This document shows positions 49,306 to 58,819 of a stretch of 64,000 nucleotides of DNA, one piece after another. The stretch comes from Planctomycetota bacterium (GTDB lineage Bacteria; Planctomycetota; UBA1135; GCA-002686595): contig JADJQU010000001.1 of NCBI GenBank assembly GCA_016712565.1, positions 124,001 through 188,000 of the forward strand, written 5' to 3'. Positions within the stretch are counted from its first letter, which is position 1; each line of letters opens with the position of its first letter. The position numbers and the translations under genes were made by a program. The notes under the pieces were generated by a model. The model saw only the letters and a list, made by a program, of their open reading frames with translations. It was not told the origin of the DNA and searched no databases.

Positions 49306-49390
49306 CACGGCGTCCCGCCGTCCCCGCGCCGCAAGGGAGCCGCGCCGACGCCGGCACGGAACCAGGATGGGGCCGGCACAAGGGGCCTGC

Positions 49391-49396
49391 TATTCT
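49391..49396 (+). promoter_or_regulatory. -10-like TATTCT before the flavoprotein gene
   Basis: TATTCT ends eight bases before the GTG at 49405, leaving a leader of about two bases. Confidence 0.3.
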
Positions 49397-49404
49397 CTCC
49401 TCAG

Positions 49405-50604
49405 GTGCAGGATCTGGTCATCATCGGCGGGGGCATCAGCGGCGCGAGCCTCGCCTTCCATGCCGCCCGCGGGGGAGCACGGGTGACCGTGCTCGAGGCC
49501 GAAGCCGAGGCCGGCGGCTGCCTCGCCACCCAGCGCGCGGCGGACGGCTTCTGGTACGAGCTCGGCGCCCACACCTGCTACAACTCCTACGGCGCGTTCC
49601 TGGAGCTGCTCGAAGGCACGGGGGGCCTCGGCGGTCTGTTGCCGCGGGCCAAGCCGGTGCTGCGTTTCCTCGACCAGGGCCGCGTGCTGCCCGGGAAGAA
49701 CCTGGGTCTCCTGCTTTCCCGGTTCGACAAGCTCGAACTGCTGGCCTCCATTCCGCGCTGGTTCGGCGGGAGTCCGCAGGGCCAGACCGTGCGTTCCTAC
49801 TATTCCCGTTTCGTCGGGCCGCGGAACTACGAGCGCGTGCTCGGGCCCATGCTCTCCGCCGTGCCCTCGCAGACCGCCGACGACTTTCCGGCGGACATGC
49901 TGTTCAAGCAGCGGCCGCGGCGGAAGGACGTGCTGCGCAGCTTCACGCTCGAGGGCGGGCTGCAAACGGCCGTGGAGCGCGCCCTGTCGCGACCGGGCGT
50001 GAGCCTGCGCACCGGGGCCGCGGCGCTGGGCGTCGCGCGCAGCGGGCGGGGCTTCAGCGTCGAACTTGCGGGAGGAGAGCGCGTCGAAGCCGCCAAGCTC
50101 GCCCTGGCCGTGCCGCCCGGGGCCGCCGCGCGGCTGCTCGCGGGCGTGGCACCGGAGTTGGCGGCGCGCGTGTCCCGTCTGCGTGAAACCCAGGTGGACA
50201 CTTTGGGCTTCGCCGTGCGCACGGAGCGCGTGCGCGTGCCCACGGCGACGTTCCTGATCCCGCTGGCCGACAGTTTTCATTCGATCGTGACCCGCGACGT
50301 CGTGCCCCACGAACAGTGGCGCGGCTTCGCCGTGCACTTCCGCCCCGGACTTGCCCGCGAGGCGCGCGTGCAGCGGGCCTGCGAGGTGCTGGGGCTCGAG
50401 GCTTCCGACCTGGCCGCCGTGCGCGACCGCCGCACACGCCTGCCCTCGCCCGTGCAAGGTCACGCCGAGATCGTGGGCGAAATCGACCGGCTGCTGGCGC
50501 GCGAACCCCTGGCCCTCACGGGCAACTGGTTCGCCGGCTTGGCGATCGAAGACTGCGTCCTGCGTTCCCGCGCCGAGTGGGAACGCCTGTCGCGCCAAGG
50601 CTGA
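49405..50604 (+). CDS. FAD-dependent oxidoreductase, protoporphyrinogen-oxidase-like
   Basis: This 399 aa protein starts with a FAD-binding Rossmann motif (LVIIGGGISGASLAFHAARG, GxGxxG at 8-13) followed by VTVLEAEAEAGGCL, and ends with FAGLAIEDCVLRSRAEWERL, the FAD-contacting end of the amine-oxidase/HemY superfamily. The middle (YYSRFVGPRNYERVLGPMLS, LEGGLQTAVERAL) fits HemY/HemG-like protoporphyrinogen oxidases or carotenoid-type relatives. No haem genes are next to it, so the exact substrate is open. GTG start. Confidence 0.78.
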   Translation: MQDLVIIGGGISGASLAFHAARGGARVTVLEAEAEAGGCLATQRAADGFWYELGAHTCYNSYGAFLELLEGTGGLGGLLPRAKPVLRFLDQGRVLPGKNLGLLLSRFDKLELLASIPRWFGGSPQGQTVRSYYSRFVGPRNYERVLGPMLSAVPSQTADDFPADMLFKQRPRRKDVLRSFTLEGGLQTAVERALSRPGVSLRTGAAALGVARSGRGFSVELAGGERVEAAKLALAVPPGAAARLLAGVAPELAARVSRLRETQVDTLGFAVRTERVRVPTATFLIPLADSFHSIVTRDVVPHEQWRGFAVHFRPGLAREARVQRACEVLGLEASDLAAVRDRRTRLPSPVQGHAEIVGEIDRLLAREPLALTGNWFAGLAIEDCVLRSRAEWERLSRQG

Positions 50605-50633
50605 GAGGTCGCCGTATCCTTAGGGGCCGCGGC

Positions 50634-51971
50634 TCAGCGCGAGGCGACGCGCCGACGCACCTGGGCGGCCACGGCCAGCACGCTCTCGCGGAGTGCGTCC
50701 TCCTTCTCGCGCAGTTCGTAGGTCACGCGCTGGGTCGGCTTCGAGATTTTCACGATGCGCCCAAGATCGATCGGCGTGCCGACCAGAACCAGGTCGCAGT
50801 CGACCTTCTCGATCGTCTGTTCGAGATCGTGCACCTGCTGGGCTCCGTAGCCCATGGCGGGCAGCAGCGCGCCGATGCGCGGGTACTTGCGGAAGGTGTC
50901 CACGAGTTCCCCGCAGAGGTAGGGCCGCGGGTCGACGAGGCTCGCAGCGCCAAAACGGCGCGCGGCGACGGTGGCCGCGCCGAAGGCCATCTCACCGTGG
51001 GTGAGCGTGGGGCCGTCCTCGACGGCGAGCACGCGTTTGCCGCGGATGGCGGCCGGATCGGGGACGCTCACCGGGGATTCGGCGTGCACCAGGCGCGCCA
51101 GCGGATTCAGGGCGCGCGCATTGCCTTCGATCGTGGCGACGCCCGCGGGGCTGGCCGTGTCGATCTTGTTGATCAGGATCAGGTGGCAGCGCTCGAAGTT
51201 GACGCGACCGGGGAAATGGCTCCATTCGTGCCCTGGGCGGTGCGGATCGGCCACCGTGATCCACAGGGTGGGGCGGTAGAACGGCGTGTCGTTGTTGCCG
51301 CCGTCCCACAGGATGACGTCGGCCTCCTTCTCGGCCTGATCGAGGATCGCCTGGTAGTCGACGCCGGCGTAGACCACGGCACCGGCCGCGAGGTGCGGCT
51401 CGTATTCCTCCATCTCCTCGATCGTGCATTCGTGGGCGGCCAGGTCGGCAATCGTGGCGAAACGCTGCACCTTCTGCCGGGCAAGATCGCCGTAGGGCAT
51501 CGGGTGGCGAATCACGATCGTGCGCAGGCCCTGCTCGCAGAGCAGCGCCACCACGCGCCGGCTGGTCTGGCTCTTGCCGCAACCGGTGCGCACCGCGCAG
51601 ACGGCGATCACCGGCTTGTGGGAGCGGAGCATCGTGGCATCGACGTCGAAGGTCGAAAAAGCCGCGCCGGTCGACTCGACCAGGGCGCGGCGCTGGGCGA
51701 CGTACTCGTAAGTCACGTCCGAGTAGGCGAAGACGACTTCGTCGACCGCGAACTTGCGGATCCACTTGACGAGTTCCTCCTCCGGCCGGATCGGAATCCC
51801 GTCCGGGTAGTCCGAGCCCGCCAGCGCGGCGGGGTAACGCCGATCCTCGATGTGCGGAATCTGGGCGGCGGTGAACGCGACGACGCGCGCATCCTGGCGA
51901 CCGCGGTAGCAGGTATTGAAGACGTGGAAGTCGCGTCCCGCGGCCCCCATGATCAGGATCTTCCTTGCCAT
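50634..51971 (-). CDS. Cyclic 2,3-diphosphoglycerate synthase homologue
   Basis: This 445 aa protein matches the cDPGS family in length and pattern. It has KILIMGAAGRDFHVFNTCYR at the start, VVFAYSDVTYEYV, a P-loop VRTGCGKSQTSR (128-139), IRHPMPYGDL, WDGGNNDTPFYRP and LINKIDTA. The enzyme from hyperthermophilic methanogens closes 2,3-diphosphoglycerate to its cyclic form with ATP. Bacterial homologues are common but their product has rarely been tested. AAAGGAG nine bases before the ATG is the best ribosome site of the region. It converges with the flavoprotein gene. Confidence 0.85.
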   Translation of the reverse strand: MARKILIMGAAGRDFHVFNTCYRGRQDARVVAFTAAQIPHIEDRRYPAALAGSDYPDGIPIRPEEELVKWIRKFAVDEVVFAYSDVTYEYVAQRRALVESTGAAFSTFDVDATMLRSHKPVIAVCAVRTGCGKSQTSRRVVALLCEQGLRTIVIRHPMPYGDLARQKVQRFATIADLAAHECTIEEMEEYEPHLAAGAVVYAGVDYQAILDQAEKEADVILWDGGNNDTPFYRPTLWITVADPHRPGHEWSHFPGRVNFERCHLILINKIDTASPAGVATIEGNARALNPLARLVHAESPVSVPDPAAIRGKRVLAVEDGPTLTHGEMAFGAATVAARRFGAASLVDPRPYLCGELVDTFRKYPRIGALLPAMGYGAQQVHDLEQTIEKVDCDLVLVGTPIDLGRIVKISKPTQRVTYELREKEDALRESVLAVAAQVRRRVASR

Positions 51972-52170
51972 GACGCCGAACTCCTTTGGGGGAAGACGCC
52001 GGACCCTCCTGGCACGATCGGTCCTGGGCGTCGGCACCAGGTTGTCACCTCGCGCGAATTTCGTCGGCAAGCACAAGCGCACAGGCGCTTGAGGAATAGT
52101 GCGTAGGGCCGGGCAGGAGGGGCGTGGCGCCCCGTGGCGTCCTGGTGGCGGCCCTGGCGGAGCGGGGTTC

Positions 52171-52189
52171 GCGGGCGCGCGAAGCCCGC
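52171..52189 (-). terminator. Hairpin after the lipoprotein gene ending at 52200
   Basis: GCGGGC pairs with GCCCGC around a seven-base loop, 11 bases past the stop on the minus strand. Short stem and no T-run. Confidence 0.25.
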
Positions 52190-52199
52190 TCAGGATCGT

Positions 52200-52982
52200 C
52201 TACGACTGACGCACGCTGACCACGAAGTGGTACTCGCATCCCTTCGGCCGGTGGCCGACGAAGCGCAGCGCTCGAGGACCGTAGTTCGGGTCGAGTCCGT
52301 AGTCGACCGTGTAGGGGCCGGGGGTCCAGGACGCTAGCTCCAGATTCCCGCCGACGTTCCGCACGATGACGCTGAAACTGCCGAGGACCTGGTGATTCCT
52401 GTTGGCAATGGCCTGCCGCGCCGGAATCAGAGGGTCGATGGGTTTGGTTGCGAACGTGTCCGTCCAGAATTTCGTCATCAGGATCGGGTCGCCGTCCTGT
52501 TCCGCGACGATCACGTACAGGATGCGTCGCTCGCCATCGGCGAGGGTGCCGTTCCACAGCACCGGTGTGCCCAGTTGCTTTTGATCCTGATTCGTCCAGC
52601 CATCCTGCTGCAGATGGTGGCCGCGGATGCCCTCGTAGTAGTCGTCGCTGGACGGAAGGCGCGCCATGGAACCCTCGGTCCAGGCCAGAAAATAGACCTC
52701 GTCGCGGTCACCATCCGCGCCCTTGGTGGTGGTTCTCACGGCGTGCATGGCGTCGACCACGAGTTTCACCTGCACGGGTGCGGCCGCGACAGGCGCCGGC
52801 TCCGGAGTCGGTTCGGCCTTCGATGCCGGTGCCTCCGGCATGGCGGGCGGCTGCGGCGGCGCTGCGATCGGAGGCGTGGACGGTTGTTCCGAATCACCGC
52901 CGATCGAACAGGAGCCGATCAACAGCAGGGCTGCGAGCCAGAAACCGAACTTCGCGTGGAGTTGCGAAGAGCATGCCGACAT
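52200..52982 (-). CDS. Lipoprotein of unknown function
   Basis: This 260 aa protein has a lipoprotein-like signal (FWLAALLLIGSC) and a Pro/Ala/Glu-rich linker (residues about 30-75: PPIAAPPQPPAMPEAPAS). The C-terminal domain has VKLVVDAMHAVRTTTKGADG, DEVYFLAWTEG, VLWNGTLADGERRILYVIVA and HFVVSVRQS. The pattern resembles beta-sandwich domains in planctomycete and myxobacterial hypotheticals. AAGGAG five bases before the ATG supports the start. It is divergent from the PIG-L gene. Confidence 0.7.
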   Translation of the reverse strand: MSACSSQLHAKFGFWLAALLLIGSCSIGGDSEQPSTPPIAAPPQPPAMPEAPASKAEPTPEPAPVAAAPVQVKLVVDAMHAVRTTTKGADGDRDEVYFLAWTEGSMARLPSSDDYYEGIRGHHLQQDGWTNQDQKQLGTPVLWNGTLADGERRILYVIVAEQDGDPILMTKFWTDTFATKPIDPLIPARQAIANRNHQVLGSFSVIVRNVGGNLELASWTPGPYTVDYGLDPNYGPRALRFVGHRPKGCEYHFVVSVRQS

Positions 52983-53156
52983 AGGTTCTCCTTGGGGTTG
53001 GGGGGGGAAGCGGCAAACTCCTAGGGCGCGTTTGCTTGACTGGAAGTGATTTTCTGGCTGCCTTCCCAATCCTGATCCGCGCGGCCGAAGGGAAGCTCCC
53101 GCGAGGCCAGACTCGCGGTGAGCGTGGGGGCCCAAACCCGGGATGGCGTGGCGGGT

Positions 53157-53185
53157 TTGGCACTGCGGAGGCGCAGGGGTACCTT
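53157..53185 (+). promoter_or_regulatory. Promoter with leaderless spacing for the PIG-L gene
   Basis: TTGGCA (53157-53162), a 17-base spacer and TACCTT (53180-53185), then six bases to the ATG at 53192. This is the best sigma-70-like promoter of the window, and its predicted start is the start codon itself. Confidence 0.5.
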
Positions 53186-53191
53186 CAGGGG

Positions 53192-55729
53192 ATGTCCCGC
53201 AAGGCACTCGAGAGCATGCTTCTGTGCGCCCTGCTCTCCTGCACCGCCTTGCTCGCGCGGGCCTCCGCGCAGCATCCTGCGCCGCAACTGGATTCGGCGG
53301 GCATCCAGCACCGCCTGGCCAAGCTTGAGGTGCTGGCCGGGGTGCTTTACATCGCGGCGCACCCCGACGACGAAAACACGCGTTTGATCAGCTACCTGGC
53401 CAACGGCCGCAGGGTGCGCGCGGGCTACCTGAGCCTGACGCGCGGCGACGGCGGGCAGAATCTGATCGGGCCGGAGTTTGGCGAGGGGCTGGGGATCATC
53501 CGCACCCAGGAGCTCCTGGAGGCGCGCCGCATCGATGGCGGCGAGCAGCTGTTCACGCGCGCGAGCGACTTCGGCTACAGCAAGAGTCCCGAGGAGGCCT
53601 TCGCGAAGTGGGGCCGGACGGAAATTCTCGGCGACGTCGTGCGCGCGATCCGCAGCTTTCGGCCCGACGTGATCGTCACGCGCTTCGACATCGACGGCAG
53701 CGGCGGTCACGGCCACCACACGGCCTCGGCGCTGTTGGCGCGCGAGGCCTTCCTGCTCGCCGCCGATCCGCGCGCCTATCCCGAACAGCTCACTGAAGGG
53801 CTCGCCCCCTGGCGCACCGGGCGGTTGTTCTTCAACGGCAGCACTTGGTGGCGCGCCGATCTGGCGCAGGTGGCCGAGCGCGATCCGCAGCATTGGCTCG
53901 CCGTGGACGTGGGCGGCTTCGAGCCGCTGCTCGGGGCGAGTTTCAACGAGATCGCCGGCCGGAGCCGCAGCCTGCACAAGAGCCAGGGCTTCGGCTCGGC
54001 CGAGACCCGCGGCGAGCTGTTGGAGTACCTGCGGCTCGAGCTGGGCCCCCCCCTGGGGACGAGGGATCTCCTGGACGGCGTGGACTGCGGCTGGTCGCGG
54101 CTGGAAGGCGGCGCCGAGATCGCCGCGGACATTCGCGGCCTGCGGGAGACGTTCGATCCTGAGCGGCCCGAAGCCAGCTTCGACGGCCTGTGCCGGCTGG
54201 CGACGCGGCTGGAGACCTTCGCCGCGGAGTCCGGCGCCGAAGGGGCCCACTGGGGGCGCCATCATCTGCGCGCGGTGCAGGAACTGATCGCCCAATGCTG
54301 CGGCCTGGTGGTCGAGGTGACGGGCCCGCGGGCCCGTGTGGCGCCCGGGGAGCGTTGGAAGCTCGAGACCTCGGTTCTGCAGCGGCGCGCGGGGCCGCGG
54401 CTCCGATGGCGGGAACTCCGCGGCCCCCAGGGCAGCAGGGCGGAGCTCGACCTGGAGCTGACGCCCAACCACGTGGCCCAGCACTCCGTGGAACTCAGCC
54501 TGGAGGGCGACGTTCCCTTCGACCAGCCCCACTGGCTCGCGGAGGGCCCGCGGCGCGACGTGCTGGCGCCGACCGTGGCGGGCGCGCTGGCGACGCAAGT
54601 CCGATTCGAGCTGCCCGGCGGGGGCAGCCTCGTCGTGGACGCGCCGGTGAGCTTCAAATGGGTCGATCCCGTGGCCGGGGAGCGGCTGCGGCGCGTGGTT
54701 CTCACTCCCGCGGCCTCGATCGCGGCGACGGACGACGTGGTGCTCGTCCAGGCCGACCGGGCGTCGCTCGCCGTGGACGTGGAGGCTCTGAGGGAGGGGC
54801 TGTACGGCCGGCTCGAAGTCCAGTTGCCCGCGGGGTGGAAGCTCGCGCGCGCGCCCGGGTCCGTGCCTCGGGACGCCCCGCTCGCGAAAGGCGAGAAGCG
54901 TCGCTTCCTGGTGGAGCTCGAGCGCACCCAGGGGGCCCGTTCCGGGCTGGCGAAGCTCGCGTTCGTGGCCGAGGACGGCGCCGTGCTCGCGCGGCATCGC
55001 CTGCGCGAGATCGACCAGGATCACCTGCTGCCCCAGACGTGGTACACGCCGGCCGAGGTGCGCCTCGTGCCCCTGGACGTGAAGGTGACTTCCCGGCGCG
55101 TGGGCTACGTGCGCGGGGCAGGAGACGAAGTGCCGCGGGCGCTCGAGCGCCTCGGCGTGCAAGTCGAGTTCATCGACCCGGCGCGCGCGGACGCGGCGCT
55201 GCTCGCGGGCCTGGACGCCGTCGTCATCGGCGTGCGCGCCTACAACACCGTGAACGCGCTGGCCCAGTTCCACGGGGAGCTCCTGGAATTCGTGCGCGGC
55301 GGCGGCACGCTCGTGGTGCAGTACAACACTCCTGGAGCGACCCTGGTGGTCCCCGCGGACAAGCTCGGCCCCGCGCCGTTCCAGTTGACCCGCAACCGGG
55401 TCACGGTGGAGGAGGCCGCGCCCACCTTCGTCGATCCGCTGCACGGACTGCTCACGACGCCGAACGACCTGGGTCCCTTGGATTTCGCGGGCTGGGTCCA
55501 GGAGCGCGGGCTTTATTTCGCGGGCGATTTCGGCGAGCGCTACGCGGCTCCGATCGCCTGGTCGGATCCGGGCGAGGAACCCCAGCGCGGCGGCCTGATC
55601 GCCTGCGACCTGGGCGCGGGCCGCTTCCTCTACACCGGCATCAGCCTGTTCCGGCAACTGCCCGCGGGCGTCCCCGGCGCCTATCGGCTGCTCGCCAATC
55701 TGATCGCCCGCCGCACGCCCCGGAACTGA
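53192..55729 (+). CDS. Secreted PIG-L family deacetylase
   Basis: This 845 aa protein has a signal peptide (residues 1-27). The PIG-L/LmbE deacetylase domain (about 50-330) has AAHPDDE (zinc, 55-61), SLTRGDGGQN and the third zinc site GGHGHHTAS (His173-176). The remaining 500 residues contain beta-sandwich regions and a glutamine-amidotransferase-like C-terminal part (LDAVVIGVRAYNTVN, GGTLVVQYN), the typical layout of large planctomycete/acidobacterial PIG-L proteins. It probably removes N-acetyl groups from amino sugars outside the cytoplasm; the exact substrate is unknown. Confidence 0.87.
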   Translation: MSRKALESMLLCALLSCTALLARASAQHPAPQLDSAGIQHRLAKLEVLAGVLYIAAHPDDENTRLISYLANGRRVRAGYLSLTRGDGGQNLIGPEFGEGLGIIRTQELLEARRIDGGEQLFTRASDFGYSKSPEEAFAKWGRTEILGDVVRAIRSFRPDVIVTRFDIDGSGGHGHHTASALLAREAFLLAADPRAYPEQLTEGLAPWRTGRLFFNGSTWWRADLAQVAERDPQHWLAVDVGGFEPLLGASFNEIAGRSRSLHKSQGFGSAETRGELLEYLRLELGPPLGTRDLLDGVDCGWSRLEGGAEIAADIRGLRETFDPERPEASFDGLCRLATRLETFAAESGAEGAHWGRHHLRAVQELIAQCCGLVVEVTGPRARVAPGERWKLETSVLQRRAGPRLRWRELRGPQGSRAELDLELTPNHVAQHSVELSLEGDVPFDQPHWLAEGPRRDVLAPTVAGALATQVRFELPGGGSLVVDAPVSFKWVDPVAGERLRRVVLTPAASIAATDDVVLVQADRASLAVDVEALREGLYGRLEVQLPAGWKLARAPGSVPRDAPLAKGEKRRFLVELERTQGARSGLAKLAFVAEDGAVLARHRLREIDQDHLLPQTWYTPAEVRLVPLDVKVTSRRVGYVRGAGDEVPRALERLGVQVEFIDPARADAALLAGLDAVVIGVRAYNTVNALAQFHGELLEFVRGGGTLVVQYNTPGATLVVPADKLGPAPFQLTRNRVTVEEAAPTFVDPLHGLLTTPNDLGPLDFAGWVQERGLYFAGDFGERYAAPIAWSDPGEEPQRGGLIACDLGAGRFLYTGISLFRQLPAGVPGAYRLLANLIARRTPRN

Positions 55730-55745
55730 CTGCCCGCTCGGCGGC

Positions 55746-57797
55746 TCACTTCGCGCGCGCTTCCAATGCCGCCAGCATTTCGCGGGCCGCGTCCAGGCTC
55801 GGGTCCAACTCCAGGGCGCGCCGGCAGGCCTGGATGGCGACGTTTGGGCTCGGCGTGTAGCTGAAGAAGCGTGCCCGCAGAAACCACACTTGGGCGTTGT
55901 CCGGTTCCAGGGCGATCGCCGCGTCGATGCTGCGGCCGGCTTCCGCGTACTGCTGATTCAGGGCGTACCCGGAGGCCAGGACGGCGCGCACGAAGCCCGA
56001 GCGCGGGCGCAGGGCTTCCGCCACCTGCATGTGGTGCACGATGCCCGCGGAAATGGCCCGCGTCTCCTCGGGAGTGCGCTCGCGCTCCTGGAACAGCTCC
56101 ATGAAGCCCAGGGCGGCCCGCAGGTAATGGCCCTTGAACGAGCCGGGATCCAGGGCGAGCGAGCGATCCAGCATGCGCCCGGCGTCCGAGAGCCGCTCCG
56201 GCACCGCGAGCAGGGTGCCCGCGAGGTCGAAGAGCAGAGCAGCCGATTTTCCCGCCAGGGCCTCTTCCGTGAGCAGCGGCGAAAAATCGTCGGTTTGTTC
56301 CGCGCGCCAGCGCCCATCCGCCGCGTCCAGTTCGGGCCATTGGCCCGCCGGGAAAGAGGCCAGGATGCGAATCAGCCCGGGGGTCGGCTGGGGGGAATCC
56401 GCGCCGGAAGTGTCGCCCCGAATGGAGGCCAGATTGCGCAGGGAGAACTCCACGGCGTTGGCGAGTTCGAGGTCGCGCGCCCGCAGGGCATCCAGGCGTT
56501 CGATCGTGCCCTCCACGTCCTGTTCGACGTCGAAGCCGTGGCGCCGGAAGGCGTCCAGATACTTGGGCCGCAACGAGACGATCGACTTCGCATCGCCCAG
56601 GCCGAACCACAGCGTGCCCATGAGCATGCTGATCTCGTCCAGCTCGGCCGCCAGAACCTGGTCCGCGCGCACCTGCTCCAGGGCCGCGCGCGCCGCTTCC
56701 GCCCGGGCCCGTTCGCTGTCGGCGGTCTTGCGGGCCTCCTCGGCCGCGGCCCGAAGGCCCGCTTCCACTTCGGCTCGCCCCGAAGCACCCAGGCCGTAGG
56801 ACAACAGTCCGATCGAGGAGAGCACCAGGAGCAGGATCGCGGACAGGCTCGCCGCCAGGGCGGGCTTGCGCTGCATCCAGCGCGCGGCGCGTTCGACGCG
56901 GCTGACGGGGCGCGCGCGGATCGGCTCGTTCTCGCGCCAGCGCTGCAGGTCCAGGGCGAAGTCCATGGCCGTCTGGTAGCGACGGTCGGGTTCCTTGGCC
57001 GTGGCGGTCTCCAGGATCGTGGCCAGATCGCGATCGATGGCCGGGTTGGCCGAGCGCGCATCCTGGGGCTCGTCGTGGAGGATCGCCTGGAACAGGCCTT
57101 CGCGGGTGGCGCAGGCGAAGGGATGGACTCCGGTGGCGGCCTCGTGCAGCACGATGCCGAGGGACCACACGTCGCTGCGGCGATCGGCGCGCGCGCGGCC
57201 GGTCATCTGCTCGGGGCTCATGTAGGCCGGCGTCCCGGAGACCTCGCCCGAGACGCTCAGGGCCGCGCCCGCGCCCTCCTCGTCGCGGGCCAGGCCGAAG
57301 TCCAGGATCACCGGCTCGCCCTCCTCGGTCACCATCAGGTTCCCGGGCTTGATGTCGCGGTGGATCACGCCCAGGCCGTGGGCCAGGTGCAGAGCGCGGG
57401 CGCACTTCTCGACGAAGTGCGCGAGGCGCCGCAGCTCCTGGACGCCGGGCGCGGGGTCCCGGGCCTCCTGCGCGGCGGCCAATTGCCGCGCCAGGGTGAC
57501 GCCCGGGACGTAGCGCATGGCAATGTAGGGCGTGCCGCGATCGAAGTCGGCTTCGAGCACGCCGCAAATGGCCGGGTGCTCGAGTCGCGACGAAACCTCG
57601 GCCTCGCGCCGAAAGCGCCGCATGGCCTCCTCGCCGCCGGGACCGAGGGGCGGCAGCACCTTGAGGGCGACCTGGCGGCCGATGCGCGAATCCAGGGCGA
57701 GCCACACCACGGCCTGGCCGCCGCGTCCGAGCTCGCGCAGCGTGCGGTAGGGCCCGATCTGCGTCGAGTCGTGCTCCGGGGAACTGGAGGGAGGCAT
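55746..57797 (-). CDS. Ser/Thr protein kinase with TPR-like extracytoplasmic region
   Basis: This 683 aa protein has a Hanks-type kinase domain (17-285) with a Gly-loop GRGGQAVV (24-31), Lys46 in VALKVL, HRDIKPGN (146-153) and DFG (166-168). All catalytic residues are present. A trans-membrane helix (about 313-336) and a coiled coil (340-395) follow, then TPR-like repeats (MLDRSLALDPGSFKGHYLRA, AIALEPDNAQVWFLRARFF, ACRRALELDPSLDAAREML). This is a common architecture for planctomycete signalling kinases. The ATG at 57797 is chosen because it precedes a short polar leader before the kinase fold. A TAGTGT element lies about 60 bases upstream. Confidence 0.9.
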   Translation of the reverse strand: MPPSSSPEHDSTQIGPYRTLRELGRGGQAVVWLALDSRIGRQVALKVLPPLGPGGEEAMRRFRREAEVSSRLEHPAICGVLEADFDRGTPYIAMRYVPGVTLARQLAAAQEARDPAPGVQELRRLAHFVEKCARALHLAHGLGVIHRDIKPGNLMVTEEGEPVILDFGLARDEEGAGAALSVSGEVSGTPAYMSPEQMTGRARADRRSDVWSLGIVLHEAATGVHPFACATREGLFQAILHDEPQDARSANPAIDRDLATILETATAKEPDRRYQTAMDFALDLQRWRENEPIRARPVSRVERAARWMQRKPALAASLSAILLLVLSSIGLLSYGLGASGRAEVEAGLRAAAEEARKTADSERARAEAARAALEQVRADQVLAAELDEISMLMGTLWFGLGDAKSIVSLRPKYLDAFRRHGFDVEQDVEGTIERLDALRARDLELANAVEFSLRNLASIRGDTSGADSPQPTPGLIRILASFPAGQWPELDAADGRWRAEQTDDFSPLLTEEALAGKSAALLFDLAGTLLAVPERLSDAGRMLDRSLALDPGSFKGHYLRAALGFMELFQERERTPEETRAISAGIVHHMQVAEALRPRSGFVRAVLASGYALNQQYAEAGRSIDAAIALEPDNAQVWFLRARFFSYTPSPNVAIQACRRALELDPSLDAAREMLAALEARAK

Positions 57798-57901
57798 GGG
57801 ACGTGGCGGCGCGCCGCGATGGAGAGCCCGGAAGGGCCGCGGCCCCGCGCAGGGGACACTAGCAGGGCTCTCCGGGAGCGGCAACCCGGGGGCTCGGCGC
57901 C

Positions 57902-57907
57902 TATAAT
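57902..57907 (+). promoter_or_regulatory. TATAAT -10 box
   Basis: Perfect -10 consensus 28 bases before the ATG at 57936, but without a recognisable -35 hexamer at the proper distance. An extended or activator-dependent promoter is possible. Confidence 0.35.
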
Positions 57908-57935
57908 CGGTGCAGAACCGCCTGGAGGGTCATCA

Positions 57936-58784
57936 ATGAAAGCCGGAAACGGATCCAAGTTCCTGTTCGTCGTCCTGGCCTTGCTGGCGGCTTTCGTCGG
58001 AGTCGCGGCCCAGGCGCGGCCCAAGATCCCTCCGCCGGAATTCAATCGGGAGTGGGAGCTGGACGCCGCCGGCCTGCGGCAGTGGAAGCCCTTCAGCGAA
58101 GCCTGCGCGGAGTGCAAGTCCACCAAGGTCCAGATTTGCGAGCACTGCAAGAACAGCGAAGTGCCGATCTGCCTGGAGTGCGACGGCAAGAAGCGCGCCC
58201 CCTGCCGGGTCTGCGGCGGCAAGGAGAAGCTGCCCGACCCGCTGGTGGAATTGGCCTGTCCCTATTGCACGGGCAGCAGTTGGTACGCCTGCGGGCTGTG
58301 CAATTCGTTCGGCTTCATGAACATCGACAGCGTCCAGACGAAGTGCGGCGCCTGCAAGCAGAAGGGCCTCTTGAAGTGCGGCGCCTGCAACGGGACGCGG
58401 CGCGTGGACACGGCGCGGGTGGCCAAGAAGCACGTGGGTGAACTGGGTTCCAAGGAGCTCAAGGAGCTGCTCGTGCGCTTGCGGGAGGCGCAGGGCGCGC
58501 TGGAGAAGTTCGAGCCCGAGAGCAATCCGTCGAAGAGCGCCAAGCTGTTCGCCAAGGTCCTCGAGCCCGCCGAGAAGGACCTCAAGGTGCTGAAGACCAT
58601 GCAGACGATGCTCGACGACGTGCTCAAGGGCGTGAAGGCCTACGGCGCGGGCTACTCGGGCTTCGAGGAACGGCTCAAGCAGCAGTTCTTCCTGTTCAAG
58701 GACCGCACGGTCTTCCTGCTCCAGCATCAGATCCGCGCCGCCGAGCAGGCGCTTCTGCGCGCCGAATTCAACGAATCGAAGTGA
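57936..58784 (+). CDS. Secreted zinc-ribbon (CxxC-rich) protein
   Basis: This 282 aa protein has a signal peptide (FLFVVLALLAAFVGVAAQA). Residues about 55-170 contain eight CxxC pairs (CAEC, CEHC, CLEC, CRVC, CPYC, CGLC, CGAC, CGAC), a pattern like the zinc-binding cysteine-rich region of DnaJ. A helical C-terminal half follows (LKELLVRLREAQGALEKFEP). DnaJ-like cysteine regions bind unfolded protein, but there is no J domain here, and an extracytoplasmic location is unusual. GGAGG lies nine bases before the ATG. The protease gene follows after 35 bases, so the two may act on the same targets. Confidence 0.75.
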   Translation: MKAGNGSKFLFVVLALLAAFVGVAAQARPKIPPPEFNREWELDAAGLRQWKPFSEACAECKSTKVQICEHCKNSEVPICLECDGKKRAPCRVCGGKEKLPDPLVELACPYCTGSSWYACGLCNSFGFMNIDSVQTKCGACKQKGLLKCGACNGTRRVDTARVAKKHVGELGSKELKELLVRLREAQGALEKFEPESNPSKSAKLFAKVLEPAEKDLKVLKTMQTMLDDVLKGVKAYGAGYSGFEERLKQQFFLFKDRTVFLLQHQIRAAEQALLRAEFNESK

Positions 58785-58819
58785 GGCCGGCGCCCAGCGG
58801 GTGCCCGAAGAGGTTTTCC

